Positions 54,496-63,262 of a stretch of DNA of 64,000 bases are shown piece after piece. Within the stretch, counting starts at the first letter, position 1. Each line of letters opens with the position of its first letter. The stretch is from Lentilactobacillus kefiri (GTDB lineage Bacteria; Bacillota; Bacilli; Lactobacillales; Lactobacillaceae): positions 1 through 64,000 of the forward strand of contig NZ_BJVK01000003.1 in NCBI RefSeq assembly GCF_007989105.1, written 5' to 3'. Below the pieces are notes generated by a model. That model had not been told where the DNA came from. It was given only the letters and a program-made list of their open reading frames with translations, and did not search any database. The translations under genes were made by a program, and so were the position numbers.

Positions 54496-55899
54496 TTAAT
54501 CATTATTTTCTTCTGAAGAAGCAGCTTTTGCTCTGCCCAAAGTTGGACGGAGAAAATGCAATCCCAGTCCAAGCACGGCACCGGCGGCTGCTGGAACAAC
54601 CCAATCCATCCCCAAACTTGCGAATGGTAGAACGTGTTGTTGGAAAGCACCTAATGCTTGACCAAAGCCACTTTGACTAACAACTGGTGGGAATGCTGCA
54701 ACCATATCCAACAGAGCTGGAACAGTCGTGAACCCAACGACCAAAGCGTAAACCAATGGATCACGGTCAAACAATGGTGAGAAGACTGATAACAAGATCA
54801 GTACCATCGCAAATGGATAGAGGAACATCAGCATTGGTGTTGACCATTGGATGATGGTATCAAGACCAAAGTTGGCAGTTCCAAACGATGCCAGGCACAT
54901 GAATCCTAACCACCCGCGGTAGCTGACCTTTGAAAAATGATTGTGGAAATCCTGAGCGAAAGCAGCAACCAACCCAACGGCGGTTGTCAAACATGTAACG
55001 GTCAGCAAGGTTACCAGCAAGGCATGACCGAAGCCACCGAGATAATAGGTAACCAACTGGTTAAACGCCACCCCACCGTCAGCGGAAACTTTGTAAGTTG
55101 AAAGGGTGGTTGAACCCAACCAGATCAAGCCGAGATAGATCAAACCAATTGCCGCAGTGGCAAAGACACCGGCTTTGGCAGTCACTTTGGCATTACTGCT
55201 GGGCTTGGTTTTACCAAGTTGACGGACGGCAGTCACAACCGTAACCCCGAATGCCAAGCCAGCCAAGGCATCCATTGTGTTATAGCCTTGGAGAAAACCG
55301 TTGAAAAATGAGTTACTCTTGTAGGCGGCTGTCACTGCCTGTTTGCCGGCAACGCCCATTGGATTGGCAAATCCTAAAGCAAAAACGCTGAATAATAGCA
55401 CTAAAAAGACAGGATTCAAAACTTTACCAACTGATGTCATGACATTGGATTCTTTGTAAGAAACCAAGAAGGCCAATCCAAAGAATACTGCCGAGAATAC
55501 CAACAGGCCAACGTGGGCCATCGATGATGGCAATAATGGCTGAACACCAACGGTGAATGGAACTGTCGCAGTCCGAGGTGTTCCAAATAACGGACCGATA
55601 GTCGCGTGAATCATGACCATAAAGGCCAAAGCAAAGACCGGGCCCAGTGGTTTACCGATATCATAAACCCCTTCTGAACGGGTCACACTGACAGCCAGCA
55701 CTGAGAGCAATGGCAACAGCACCGCCGTTACCAGAAAGCCAAGGGCTGCCAGTACCCAATGAGCACCGGAAAGCTGTCCCAAATGAATTGGGAAGATCAG
55801 GTTGCCGGCACCAAAGAACAGGCCAAAGAGCATGGAGCTCACTAAAAAGTAATCACGTTTTCGTAATGGTTTTGGATTCAAGTCGTGTAATTTTTCCAT
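54496..55899 (-). CDS. brnQ: Branched-chain amino-acid transporter BrnQ
   Basis: The 467-residue, 12-helix carrier takes up Leu, Ile and Val with Na+ or H+. It has the LIVCS-family N-terminus FGLFFGAGNLIFPIHLGQ (about residues 22-39), SRSEGVYDIGKPLG-like loop and FLQGYNTMDALAGLAFG. GAAGGAGAAATACATC precedes the start. It is the only gene behind a T-box whose likely specifier is an Ile codon. Confidence 0.94.
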   Translation of the reverse strand: MEKLHDLNPKPLRKRDYFLVSSMLFGLFFGAGNLIFPIHLGQLSGAHWVLAALGFLVTAVLLPLLSVLAVSVTRSEGVYDIGKPLGPVFALAFMVMIHATIGPLFGTPRTATVPFTVGVQPLLPSSMAHVGLLVFSAVFFGLAFLVSYKESNVMTSVGKVLNPVFLVLLFSVFALGFANPMGVAGKQAVTAAYKSNSFFNGFLQGYNTMDALAGLAFGVTVVTAVRQLGKTKPSSNAKVTAKAGVFATAAIGLIYLGLIWLGSTTLSTYKVSADGGVAFNQLVTYYLGGFGHALLVTLLTVTCLTTAVGLVAAFAQDFHNHFSKVSYRGWLGFMCLASFGTANFGLDTIIQWSTPMLMFLYPFAMVLILLSVFSPLFDRDPLVYALVVGFTTVPALLDMVAAFPPVVSQSGFGQALGAFQQHVLPFASLGMDWVVPAAAGAVLGLGLHFLRPTLGRAKAASSEENND

Positions 55900-56029
55900 A
55901 GATGTATTTCTCCTTTAATGTCTAAAAATTTGCGAATTTCGATTTTAATCTGACTAATATCAATCTGAGATTTCATTTCCACCAACTCTTTTCTTAAAAT
56001 AGATTATTAGAAAACTATGTCCTGAAGAA

Positions 56030-56329
56030 AATAAAAAGCGCCCTTACTCCAGCTAATGCTGAACTAAGGGCGCCTACTGCACTGTACCACCTTATATTTG
56101 CAGAATTATCACTAACTCTGCCTTTCACGTACGGCCTCAAAGAAGCGATACGCTAACACGATAATGGGTGTCACCAATGTACGTTACTTATCATTCTTCG
56201 GTACATCGCTCAAAAGGGATTTTCACGTCGTTGATCCTGCTTCCTCTCACCAAACGAAGCTCGCTTCAGGATGTCACAACGCTACTCAACTTTCTCACAG
56301 TGTTTTCTAATTATTTAACAATTATACTA
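56030..56329 (-). promoter_or_regulatory. T-box leader of brnQ, probable Ile specifier
   Basis: T-box core AAGGTGGTACAGTGCAG is at about 56080-56096 on the minus strand, followed by the terminator GCGCCCTTAGTTCAGC / GCTGGAGTAAGGGCGC plus T5. In stem I, GGATCAACG can place ATC (Ile) in a specifier loop between CGTT/AACG and CCTG/CAGG helices. Promoter: TTGACA (56347-56352), 17 nt, TAGTAT (56324-56329). The Ile assignment is an inference that agrees with BrnQ. Confidence 0.88.
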
Positions 56330-56470
56330 ACCTTCTGTCATAACCATGTCAACATGTAAACTTAAAATAATTGGAATTTCTATTTCAAAGAAAAAGAGGA
56401 AGCGGTCCCAATCCAACCCCTTCATGCCCTATAATATAGCTGTATGAAATATTTGATAGGGAGTGAGTTT

Positions 56471-57445
56471 ATGTCAAAAGTATTAATCGCAGGTAGGATT
56501 CCGGAACACGCAATGAACATTCTCAAGGATGCCGGATTGGATATTGATGTATTTGATGATAGTCAAAACCTCATCACAAAGGATGAGTTGAGCAAACGGG
56601 TTGCCGATAAGGACTTTTTGATCACGCCACTTTCCACAAAAGTTGATTCTGATGTGATTGACGCCGCACCAAATTTGAAGTTGATTGCCAACTATGGTGC
56701 CGGATTTAATAATATTGATACCGAGTATGCCAAATCAAAAGGCATCCCCGTTACCAACACCCCAAAGGTTTCGACCACTTCAACGGCTGAAGTCGCATGC
56801 GCATTAATGATCAGCTTGGCTCACCGGGTTGTTGAAGGCGACCAACTGATGCGGACAAAGGGCTTCACCGGCTGGGCACCACTATTCTTCCTAGGCCATG
56901 AATTGGCCGGGAAAACTTTGGGAATCATTGGAATGGGTCAAATTGGCCAAGCCGTTGCCAAGAGAATGCATGCATTTGACATGAAGATTCTCTACAACCA
57001 ACGTCACCAACTCGATCCAGCCACTGAGGAAAAGTTGGGTGCCAAATTCGCCAGTGTTGATGACATCGTTAAGAATGCTGATGTCATTACACTTCATGCA
57101 CCCGCAACCCCTGAAACCCACCATTTGCTGGGAGCAAAACAATTCAAGGAAATGAAAGACAGTGCAATGTTAATCAATGCCGCTCGTGGTCCATTGATTG
57201 ATGAAGCTGCGTTACTTGAAGCATTGAAGAACCATGAAATTGCCGGTGCCGGCTTGGACGTTTATGAAGCCGAACCTAAAGTTGACGATGGCTTCAAGTC
57301 ATTGAAGAACGTTATCTTAACGCCACATATCGGTAACGCAACCGTTGAAGCCCGTGACGCAATGGCTGAGATTGTTGCTAAAAATACCGTTGCAATGGAT
57401 AAAGGCGATAAGCCAGACTACATCGTAAACGGCGTAGAACTTTAA
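56471..57445 (+). CDS. D-2-hydroxyacid dehydrogenase
   Basis: The 324-residue NAD(P)-dependent enzyme has the Rossmann loop GIIGMGQIGQAVAKRM (about residues 147-162), catalytic Arg in INAARGPLIDE, Glu in DVYEAEP and His in LTPHIGNAT. It resembles glyoxylate/hydroxypyruvate reductases and PGDH-like enzymes without an ACT domain; the substrate is unresolved. Start ATG 56471 follows GGGAG; TATAAT at 56430 is the likely -10. Confidence 0.9.
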   Translation: MSKVLIAGRIPEHAMNILKDAGLDIDVFDDSQNLITKDELSKRVADKDFLITPLSTKVDSDVIDAAPNLKLIANYGAGFNNIDTEYAKSKGIPVTNTPKVSTTSTAEVACALMISLAHRVVEGDQLMRTKGFTGWAPLFFLGHELAGKTLGIIGMGQIGQAVAKRMHAFDMKILYNQRHQLDPATEEKLGAKFASVDDIVKNADVITLHAPATPETHHLLGAKQFKEMKDSAMLINAARGPLIDEAALLEALKNHEIAGAGLDVYEAEPKVDDGFKSLKNVILTPHIGNATVEARDAMAEIVAKNTVAMDKGDKPDYIVNGVEL

Positions 57446-57464
57446 TTGATTGAACAAAGAAAAT

Positions 57465-57494
57465 GAGGCTGGGATTTTTCCCAGCCTCTTTTTT
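57465..57494. terminator. Terminator after the hydroxyacid dehydrogenase
   Basis: GAGGCTGGGA-TTTT-TCCCAGCCTC followed by TTTTTT. Confidence 0.88.
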
Positions 57495-57495
57495 A

Positions 57496-58251
57496 TTACC
57501 ATGGCAAACTGCCATCATTCTCTGTAAATGTTCCGTTCAAATCATTTCGAGGATCACTCGCTAATTTAACAATCTGTCGTGCCCCTTCTTGAACAGTCTG
57601 CATTCCATCCGGCACGGGCTGTTTGGTATCTCGTCCTCCGAATGCAGTGGCCGTCCAGCCTGGATTTACCGAATTAACGGTAATGTTGGTATCCGCCAAC
57701 TCTTTGGCAAAAGTAATCGTAGCAAAATTTACGGCTGCTTTTGAGGACTGGTAGCCTAAGGAACTGACATTGTAAAATTTCGAATTTGGGTCCGAAGCCA
57801 GGTCGAGAGAGCCCATATTGCTGGATACATTAATAATTTTTCCGGACTTGGCTCTCTTTAACAGGGGAATAAACGCCTGAATCATGCTAACCGTCCCAAA
57901 AAAGTTAACATCAAATTCTTTTCGAATCACATTCGTAGAAAGTGTTGCGGCATCTTCATGATTATCCAAAGCGATACCAGCATTGTTGATTAAGGTATCC
58001 AGATAGCCAAACTTCTCGTTCACAATCAGCTTATTTCGATCAATATCAGTTTGATCAGTTACATCTAGAATCAAGAGTTCGGCGTCATATCCAGCCTGCC
58101 TAATTTTATCGACTGCTTTTTTACCACGCACCATGTTACGGGAACCCAGCAAAATATGCTGACCCTTTTTGGCTAGTGACATCGCAGTCTCAAAGCCGAT
58201 CCCTCTATCGGCTCCGGTAATCAAAGTTAAAATTGGCCTTTTATCTGTCAT
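57496..58251 (-). CDS. Short-chain dehydrogenase/reductase
   Basis: The 251-residue NAD(P) oxidoreductase has the cofactor loop ITGADRGIGFETA (TGxxxGIG, about residues 12-24), LINNAG, catalytic Ser in INVSSNMGS and the YxxxK pair in YQSSKAAVNF. The substrate is unknown. It is monocistronic and convergent with the hydroxyacid dehydrogenase. Confidence 0.9.
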   Translation of the reverse strand: MTDKRPILTLITGADRGIGFETAMSLAKKGQHILLGSRNMVRGKKAVDKIRQAGYDAELLILDVTDQTDIDRNKLIVNEKFGYLDTLINNAGIALDNHEDAATLSTNVIRKEFDVNFFGTVSMIQAFIPLLKRAKSGKIINVSSNMGSLDLASDPNSKFYNVSSLGYQSSKAAVNFATITFAKELADTNITVNSVNPGWTATAFGGRDTKQPVPDGMQTVQEGARQIVKLASDPRNDLNGTFTENDGSLPW

Positions 58252-58453
58252 ATTAATGCCTCCACAACACTAGTATAATCCAACTCAGCCCAAATTATCT
58301 CTTTTCAAAGTGGTGTATGACCAGTTGAATAATCACGACATTAATAAAGGCCACCCCACAGTCATTCGATCAGGTCCCGTTTGCACCATACTCCATGACT
58401 TAGTGTCAATAAATAAAATGCCTGAGCAGGAAAATTCATTGTCCAATATAAAA

Positions 58454-58484
58454 AGGCCAAGTGCAAATGACATTGCCCTTGACC
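58454..58484 (-). terminator. Terminator of the small secreted protein gene
   Basis: Minus strand: AGGtCAAGgGCA, loop, TTGCaCTTGgCCT then TTTTTAT. Stem with G-U and mismatched pairs. Confidence 0.65.
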
Positions 58485-58528
58485 TGATTATAGAAGGATG
58501 AAGCTTTGTTTATTTATTTCAATTTAAA

Positions 58529-58939
58529 TTAATCGGCTGGTAAATACTTGCCTTTAGCAATTTGTGATGCGAAGACATATCCATAGCCTTTAACATACAA
58601 GAATGTCTTTGCTTTTGAATTCTTGGTTGCAGAAACCTTAACTGAACGAGTTACTTTATAGGTAACTGGTTTAGTCAATTTACCTTTTCGAGTAAAGGTA
58701 ATCTTGCTGTGATTTTTAGAAAGAGTGCCTTTATATAAAGCAATGTTCTTTTTAATGTGATATGAACGTGCCTTAAAGTTCTTAACACCATTTTTTGCGA
58801 CAGTGTAAGTAGTTCCCTTTGTCTTAGCTGCGACTGCGGTTGGAGCAGTTACTGCTGAGACGGCAAGTGGAGCTGCAAAAGCAAGTGGCAAAGCAAGTGA
58901 AGCTACGCTAATAATTGTTGCAAATTTTTTCATAGTCAT
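58529..58939 (-). CDS. Small secreted basic protein
   Basis: The 136-residue protein has a long Ala-rich signal peptide (cleavage near AVAAKT, about residue 39). The mature part is about 97 residues, strongly basic and Tyr-rich (YTVAKNGVKNFKARSYHIKK near its start). This composition is common in surface-layer-associated and wall-binding proteins of lactobacilli. No enzyme motif. GGGAGG precedes the ATG. It may bind wall polymers (inference). Confidence 0.72.
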   Translation of the reverse strand: MTMKKFATIISVASLALPLAFAAPLAVSAVTAPTAVAAKTKGTTYTVAKNGVKNFKARSYHIKKNIALYKGTLSKNHSKITFTRKGKLTKPVTYKVTRSVKVSATKNSKAKTFLYVKGYGYVFASQIAKGKYLPAD

Positions 58940-59171
58940 TACGACCTCCCTTAACGATTAAATCTATTATGCCACGTTACAAACAGATGTCAACGAAACA
59001 TTCGTGTAATATTTGGGCCTTTATTAAATATTAAAATAACGGTTACAGTTTGATTATGCACGATCTTAATAATCATTAATACGTTGATATATCAATTGTT
59101 TTCAGGCGTCCAAACAGCCATTTTAAAGCCAGGTTGATCGATAACCATCTTTGTAACATTTCTGTAAAGAA
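58940..59171. other. AT-rich intergenic region
   Basis: It separates the small secreted protein gene from the pyruvate oxidase 3' end. Apart from the secreted-protein ribosome site and likely upstream signals I see nothing assignable. Confidence 0.5.
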
Positions 59172-59206
59172 CGCAAAAAACGAGCACTCACCAAGAGTGC
59201 TCGTTT
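59172..59206 (-). terminator. Terminator of the pyruvate oxidase gene
   Basis: AACGAGCACTC (59179-59189) pairs with GAGTGCTCGTT (59195-59205), followed on the minus strand by TTTTTT. Confidence 0.88.
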
Positions 59207-59219
59207 TAATATCTGCTTG

Positions 59220-60974
59220 TTACTTTTCTTTTTCTCTTAATAATTCTTCCAATGATGGTTGTTGCTTACGATCAATGTGATATTGCTTTGCAAATCCTTC
59301 GGCAGTCTTTTCACCATACTTCTCTGAATCAAGAGGCATGAAGGCAGTTGCCACAGGATCGTCCTGCTTAATCTTGGCATCAATCACAATTGGCTTCTTG
59401 TTGCCGGAAGCTTGGAGATCCTTGATCTTAGCAAATACTTCGTCAAGATCTTTGATGCTCTTAACAGTAAAGCCAATCCCACCAAGTCCTTCGCTGACCT
59501 TTGCCCAGTCGGCATCATTCAAATCAACACCATAGAAGTGTTGCTTTGTCTGCATTTGTTCGTACCAGATAAAGCCAAAGCGATCATTTGAGAAGACCAC
59601 GTTGATAACTGGTAAGCCGGAACGAACTTGGGTCAAGATGTCTTGAACAACCATTGAGAAGCCACCATCACCAGAAAGTGACCATGCTTGGCCGTCAGGA
59701 ACACTTAATGCACCGGCAATTCCACCAGGAAGGCCAAAGCCCATAGTGGCAAACAAGCCGGAAATTGCGAAGCGTTGGTTCTTATTCATTGGTAAGCCAC
59801 GAACACTCCACTCTGAAACATTTCCAGTATCAACCGCGTAAGTATCATTTGGTCCTGCCATTTCAGCAATCTTCTTGGTAACCGATTCAGCGTTCAAACC
59901 ATCACTGTCATCATCGGCCAATTAATTAAGCCAATTATCCCAGTTCTTCTTGTTTTCCTGGTTGGCTTCAAGCCAAGCATCCTTTGGACGGCTTTCGCCA
60001 GAGTCAATCATTGCCTGAAGGTAACTCTTGGCATCAGCGATAACGGCATAATCAACATCAATTCGCTTACCAATATCGTAAGGGTTGTTGTTAACTTGAA
60101 TCATCTTGGTATCTTGTGGCCAGAAGTTGGCAAATGGATATTCAGAAGCCAAGAAGAGAATCAAGTCAGCATTTTGAATTGCTTCAAATCCTGATTTGGT
60201 ACCAAGTCGACCAGTCGTTCCAATAAAGTTTGGATGATCAGTGCTGATAACACCAGTTGCTGGAACACTGTTCATAACTGGAATGTTGAATTGCTCGGAG
60301 AACTTGGTTAAAGTATCACGAGCGCCAAGCAAGCCACGACCAGCATAAATTAATGGGTGCTTAGCTTCTTTGATCATCTTTAAAGTGTCTTTGACAGCTT
60401 TGGGATCAACTGATTGTTTGAAGTCATCGGCAACCGTTAATGGGGTCTTAGTTGGTGCGTAATCAATTTCTTCTGAAGTTAAGTTTTCAGGTAAAATAAC
60501 AACCGCAACACCCTTTTGACGGTATGCTTCCTTAATTGCCTGGTTAACAACGTAAGGAATCTGATCGGCAGTTGTTACCTGCTTATTGTAGATGGCTACG
60601 TCACTAAACATTGGCGTTTCATCCATTTCCTGGAAGTAATTGGTGTTCATTGTTGCTTGAGGAACTTGCCCAATTAAAGCCAATACAGGAACGTGATCCA
60701 TCTTGGCATCATAAAGTCCGTTAAACAAGTGAGTAGCACCAGGACCAGCTGATCCAAAGGCAACTCCAATCTTACCGGTGAATTTGGCATCGGCAGAAGC
60801 GGCAATTGCGCCAACCTCTTCATGACGAACTTGAATGTACTTCATTTTATCTTTTTCAAGGTAGAGTCCTTCGACAGTATGATTAATTGAACCGCCGGGA
60901 ATTCCATAGACGTGATCCACGCCCCAGTTTTCAAGAACCTTAACTAAAGCTTGTCCTGCAATCATCTTAGTCAT
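59220..60974 (-). pseudogene. pox: Pyruvate oxidase, in-frame stop
   Basis: The 584-codon ThDP/FAD enzyme would oxidise pyruvate with phosphate and O2 to acetyl phosphate, CO2 and H2O2. The N-terminal part has the ThDP Glu in QVRHEEVGAIAASADAK; the C-terminal part has GDGGFSM and SNDRFGFI for ThDP-Mg binding. A TAA at 59922-59924 (codon 351, WDNWLN-stop-LADDDSDG) breaks the frame at the end of the FAD domain. Everything else is intact, so the change is probably recent or a sequence error. The two parts would not give an active enzyme unless read through. Confidence 0.88.
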
Positions 60975-60998
60975 AGCAAAATCTCCTTTAATAGATAT

Positions 60999-61025
60999 GA
61001 TGTCAAAATGTAAGCGTTTGACATC
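60999..61025 (-). promoter_or_regulatory. Operator-like inverted repeat upstream of pox
   Basis: GATGTCAAA-N9-TTTGACATC is a perfect 9-bp inverted repeat located between promoter and ribosome site. The spacer side also carries a cre-like TGTAAGCGTTT. Confidence 0.6.
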
Positions 61026-61041
61026 CCTGTTTCAACTATTA

Positions 61042-61071
61042 ATTATAGGCATGCTGAAAATGGAATGCCAA
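61042..61071 (-). promoter_or_regulatory. Promoter of pox
   Basis: TTGGCA (61066-61071), 18 nt, TATAAT (61042-61047) on the minus strand. Confidence 0.65.
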
Positions 61072-61153
61072 CATTTAGACTTACTTTTCGTAAGTATTAC
61101 AAATTGGTTTACTGTAAGCTCGAAAATAATAATAACCGGACTTATAGAAAATA

Positions 61154-61184
61154 AAAATGCCAGGCAGAATCTTCCGCCTGACAC
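61154..61184 (-). terminator. Terminator of the alpha/beta hydrolase gene
   Basis: Minus strand: TGtCAGGC, loop, GCCTGgCA then TTTTTAT. Confidence 0.75.
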
Positions 61185-61202
61185 TTTCTCTTTGATATTT
61201 AA

Positions 61203-62147
61203 TTAAAAATAGGTTTTTAAAAATTCTTGTACCCGACGCTTATAGGCCACCGGATCATACCAGAAACTCTCAGCATGCGTCGCATTGGGGACAATCCAAA
61301 GCTGCTTGGGTGCGTGAGTTGCCTTGTAGTTTTCGTAAGCCATAGAAGATGGCACATAAGTGTCTTTGCCTCCATGAATAAAGAGAATCGGCAGCTTATT
61401 TTTCTCCAACTGTTTAACCGAAGAGGCACTGTTGAGGCCAAACCCGGCAGCCCGTTTGTTAATTTCACTCACCATCGGTTCGACAGGATATTCAGGCAAA
61501 TGATACTGTTTCTTCAATAGATAGGTCAATTCTTCCTTGATACTGGAGTATCCGCAGTCGGCAATAATTGCTTTAACCTGGGTGGGAAGCCGTTCCCCCG
61601 AGAGCATTTCAACCGTTGCGCCACCCATGCTGACACCGAATAACAGAATTTTACTGTCTTCGCCAACGTGATCGATCACCTGGTCGATCCACTTGAGATA
61701 GTCCAGCCGATCAAGCCAGCCAAAGCTGATGTACTTGCCGGCACTATCACCATGGCCACGATCGTCCGGGGTCAAAACATTGAAGCCCATGTTGTGAAAC
61801 ATTTGCGCGTAATTAGCCATTGTTTCACGATTACCTTTATATCCATGAGCAATGATCACCGTCTTCTTGGAAATCCCTTCGGCTGGAATATAAGTTGCAA
61901 CCATCTTTTTGTCAGGATCGTTACGGTTTAAATACCACTCTTCAGAGGGCATTTTGTGGAACCAATCGACATATTCGTAATACTGATCCGCATACTGCTG
62001 CTTTTCCTTTGAAGTCTCGGGCACGTAGTCTACTCGTTTGAAAGCTATATCAAACAACTTGAGACTAATCCAAAAACTGCCTGCGGTAATCGCCGTTAGC
62101 GGCAGAATAAAGGTTTTAAATGATGATTTGATATTTGATAGTTTCAT
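61203..62147 (-). CDS. Membrane-anchored alpha/beta hydrolase
   Basis: The 314-residue protein has one N-terminal membrane segment (about residues 12-32) and an alpha/beta hydrolase fold: IIAHGYKGNRETM (oxyanion region), nucleophile elbow FGVSMGGATV (Ser at about residue 167), Asp in FIHGGKDTYVP and His in NATHAESF. It resembles YqkD-type serine hydrolases of Firmicutes; the substrate is unknown. The catalytic part probably faces outside. Confidence 0.88.
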   Translation of the reverse strand: MKLSNIKSSFKTFILPLTAITAGSFWISLKLFDIAFKRVDYVPETSKEKQQYADQYYEYVDWFHKMPSEEWYLNRNDPDKKMVATYIPAEGISKKTVIIAHGYKGNRETMANYAQMFHNMGFNVLTPDDRGHGDSAGKYISFGWLDRLDYLKWIDQVIDHVGEDSKILLFGVSMGGATVEMLSGERLPTQVKAIIADCGYSSIKEELTYLLKKQYHLPEYPVEPMVSEINKRAAGFGLNSASSVKQLEKNKLPILFIHGGKDTYVPSSMAYENYKATHAPKQLWIVPNATHAESFWYDPVAYKRRVQEFLKTYF

Positions 62148-62419
62148 TGATTTTCGTTACGCTCCTTTAGTGTTAATGTTTATGGTAGTTATTGAGCACA
62201 GCGATGTCAAACAACTTTACTCTTGTTTAATAAATAGGAATAGCCGTCATAAATGACCACAAAATTGTCCTTAAAAAGCATTCCCAAAATGTGTCGATTG
62301 TTCCACACAAATCAAGAATGCTTTCTTTCATTTTTATCATTCATTTTTGTCATTCATTTTCAATTCAATATGAGATAATAAGCTCATTATTCAAATCCTA
62401 CTAATAAGGTGGTTAAACA
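62148..62419. other. Intergenic region with hairpin and 13-nt repeats
   Basis: AAAGCATTC (62275-62283) pairs with GAATGCTTT (62316-62324), with inner TGTGT/ACACA. Two copies of TCATTTTTRTCAT (62328-62353) and a partial third follow. An extended -10 (TGAGATAAT, 62371-62379) is the likely pheA promoter. No Phe-rich leader frame is found here. Confidence 0.55.
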
Positions 62420-63262
62420 ATGAAATTCTCAGTTCTTGGGCCCGCTGGCACCTTTGCCGACGCCGCCGCAAAAGCTTATCTCAAAACCCAGCCATTATCC
62501 AACATAATTTTTGACTACCACCCCACTTTTGATCAGGTTTATCAAGCTGTCTCCGGTGAAAATATCGGTCTGTTGCCTTTGGAAAATCAGCTTGATGGTT
62601 ATGTGTCCGCCACCCTTCAGCGTCTACAATCTGCTGACGTAACGGAAATTGGTGAAATTACGATTCCAGTCAATTTTGGCTTGGTGGCCAATGTGACTGA
62701 TTTAAGTAAAATCAAACGAATCTATGTTCAATTTAAAACAGAGGGTCAATGCCAGACACTTCTGACTTCAATGCGCAATGTTCAAATTATCACGACCTCT
62801 TCCAATATGATTTCGTTAGAAAAATTTCAAGCGGGTCAATCCGGTGATGCAGCAATCATCCCTCAATCTCAAATGACAGATTTATCGTTTCCACTGATGA
62901 TGGACAACGTTGCTGATCAGGATGACAACAGTACGAGATTCATCATTTTCCAATCTCATCCTGCCGATCTTGAAAAGATCTCACATGAACACTTGGCAAC
63001 TGACCATTTCAAAGCACCCTTGTTCATAACACCAGCCTTCAACGATCGCCCCGGCACTCTCTATGACATTTTGGGTTATTTTGCTAAAAGCGAACTCAAT
63101 CTTGTCACTTTGATGTCACTGCCGGTCAAGACCCAACTTGGCGTGTACTCATTTTATTTGGAAATCTCCGGCACTCGTGAACAACAAGCGATTCTTTTCA
63201 CGACGCTTAAAAAGATAGCTGCCAAATATCGTGTTCATTCGCTTGGCTTCTATGCTGTCTGA
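62420..63262 (+). CDS. pheA: Prephenate dehydratase
   Basis: The 280-residue enzyme converts prephenate to phenylpyruvate, the phenylalanine branch. It has VLGPAGTFADAAA at the start, LPLENQLDGYV (variant of the ENS motif), the catalytic STRF motif (about residues 173-176) and a C-terminal ACT domain (FNDRPGTLYDILGYFA). The ACT motif that binds Phe in most PDTs, ESRP, reads MSLP here, so Phe feedback may be weak (inference). GGTGG lies before the ATG. It is remote from the aro operon. Confidence 0.92.
   Translation: MKFSVLGPAGTFADAAAKAYLKTQPLSNIIFDYHPTFDQVYQAVSGENIGLLPLENQLDGYVSATLQRLQSADVTEIGEITIPVNFGLVANVTDLSKIKRIYVQFKTEGQCQTLLTSMRNVQIITTSSNMISLEKFQAGQSGDAAIIPQSQMTDLSFPLMMDNVADQDDNSTRFIIFQSHPADLEKISHEHLATDHFKAPLFITPAFNDRPGTLYDILGYFAKSELNLVTLMSLPVKTQLGVYSFYLEISGTREQQAILFTTLKKIAAKYRVHSLGFYAV

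Noticed and set aside
58310-58501. 63-codon plus-strand frame
   Set aside because: It overlaps the terminator of the minus-strand secreted protein gene and has no ribosome site.
62148-62419. Third aromatic leader peptide before pheA
   Set aside because: No short frame with Phe/Tyr/Trp run and ribosome site was found; the hairpin lies upstream of the likely promoter.
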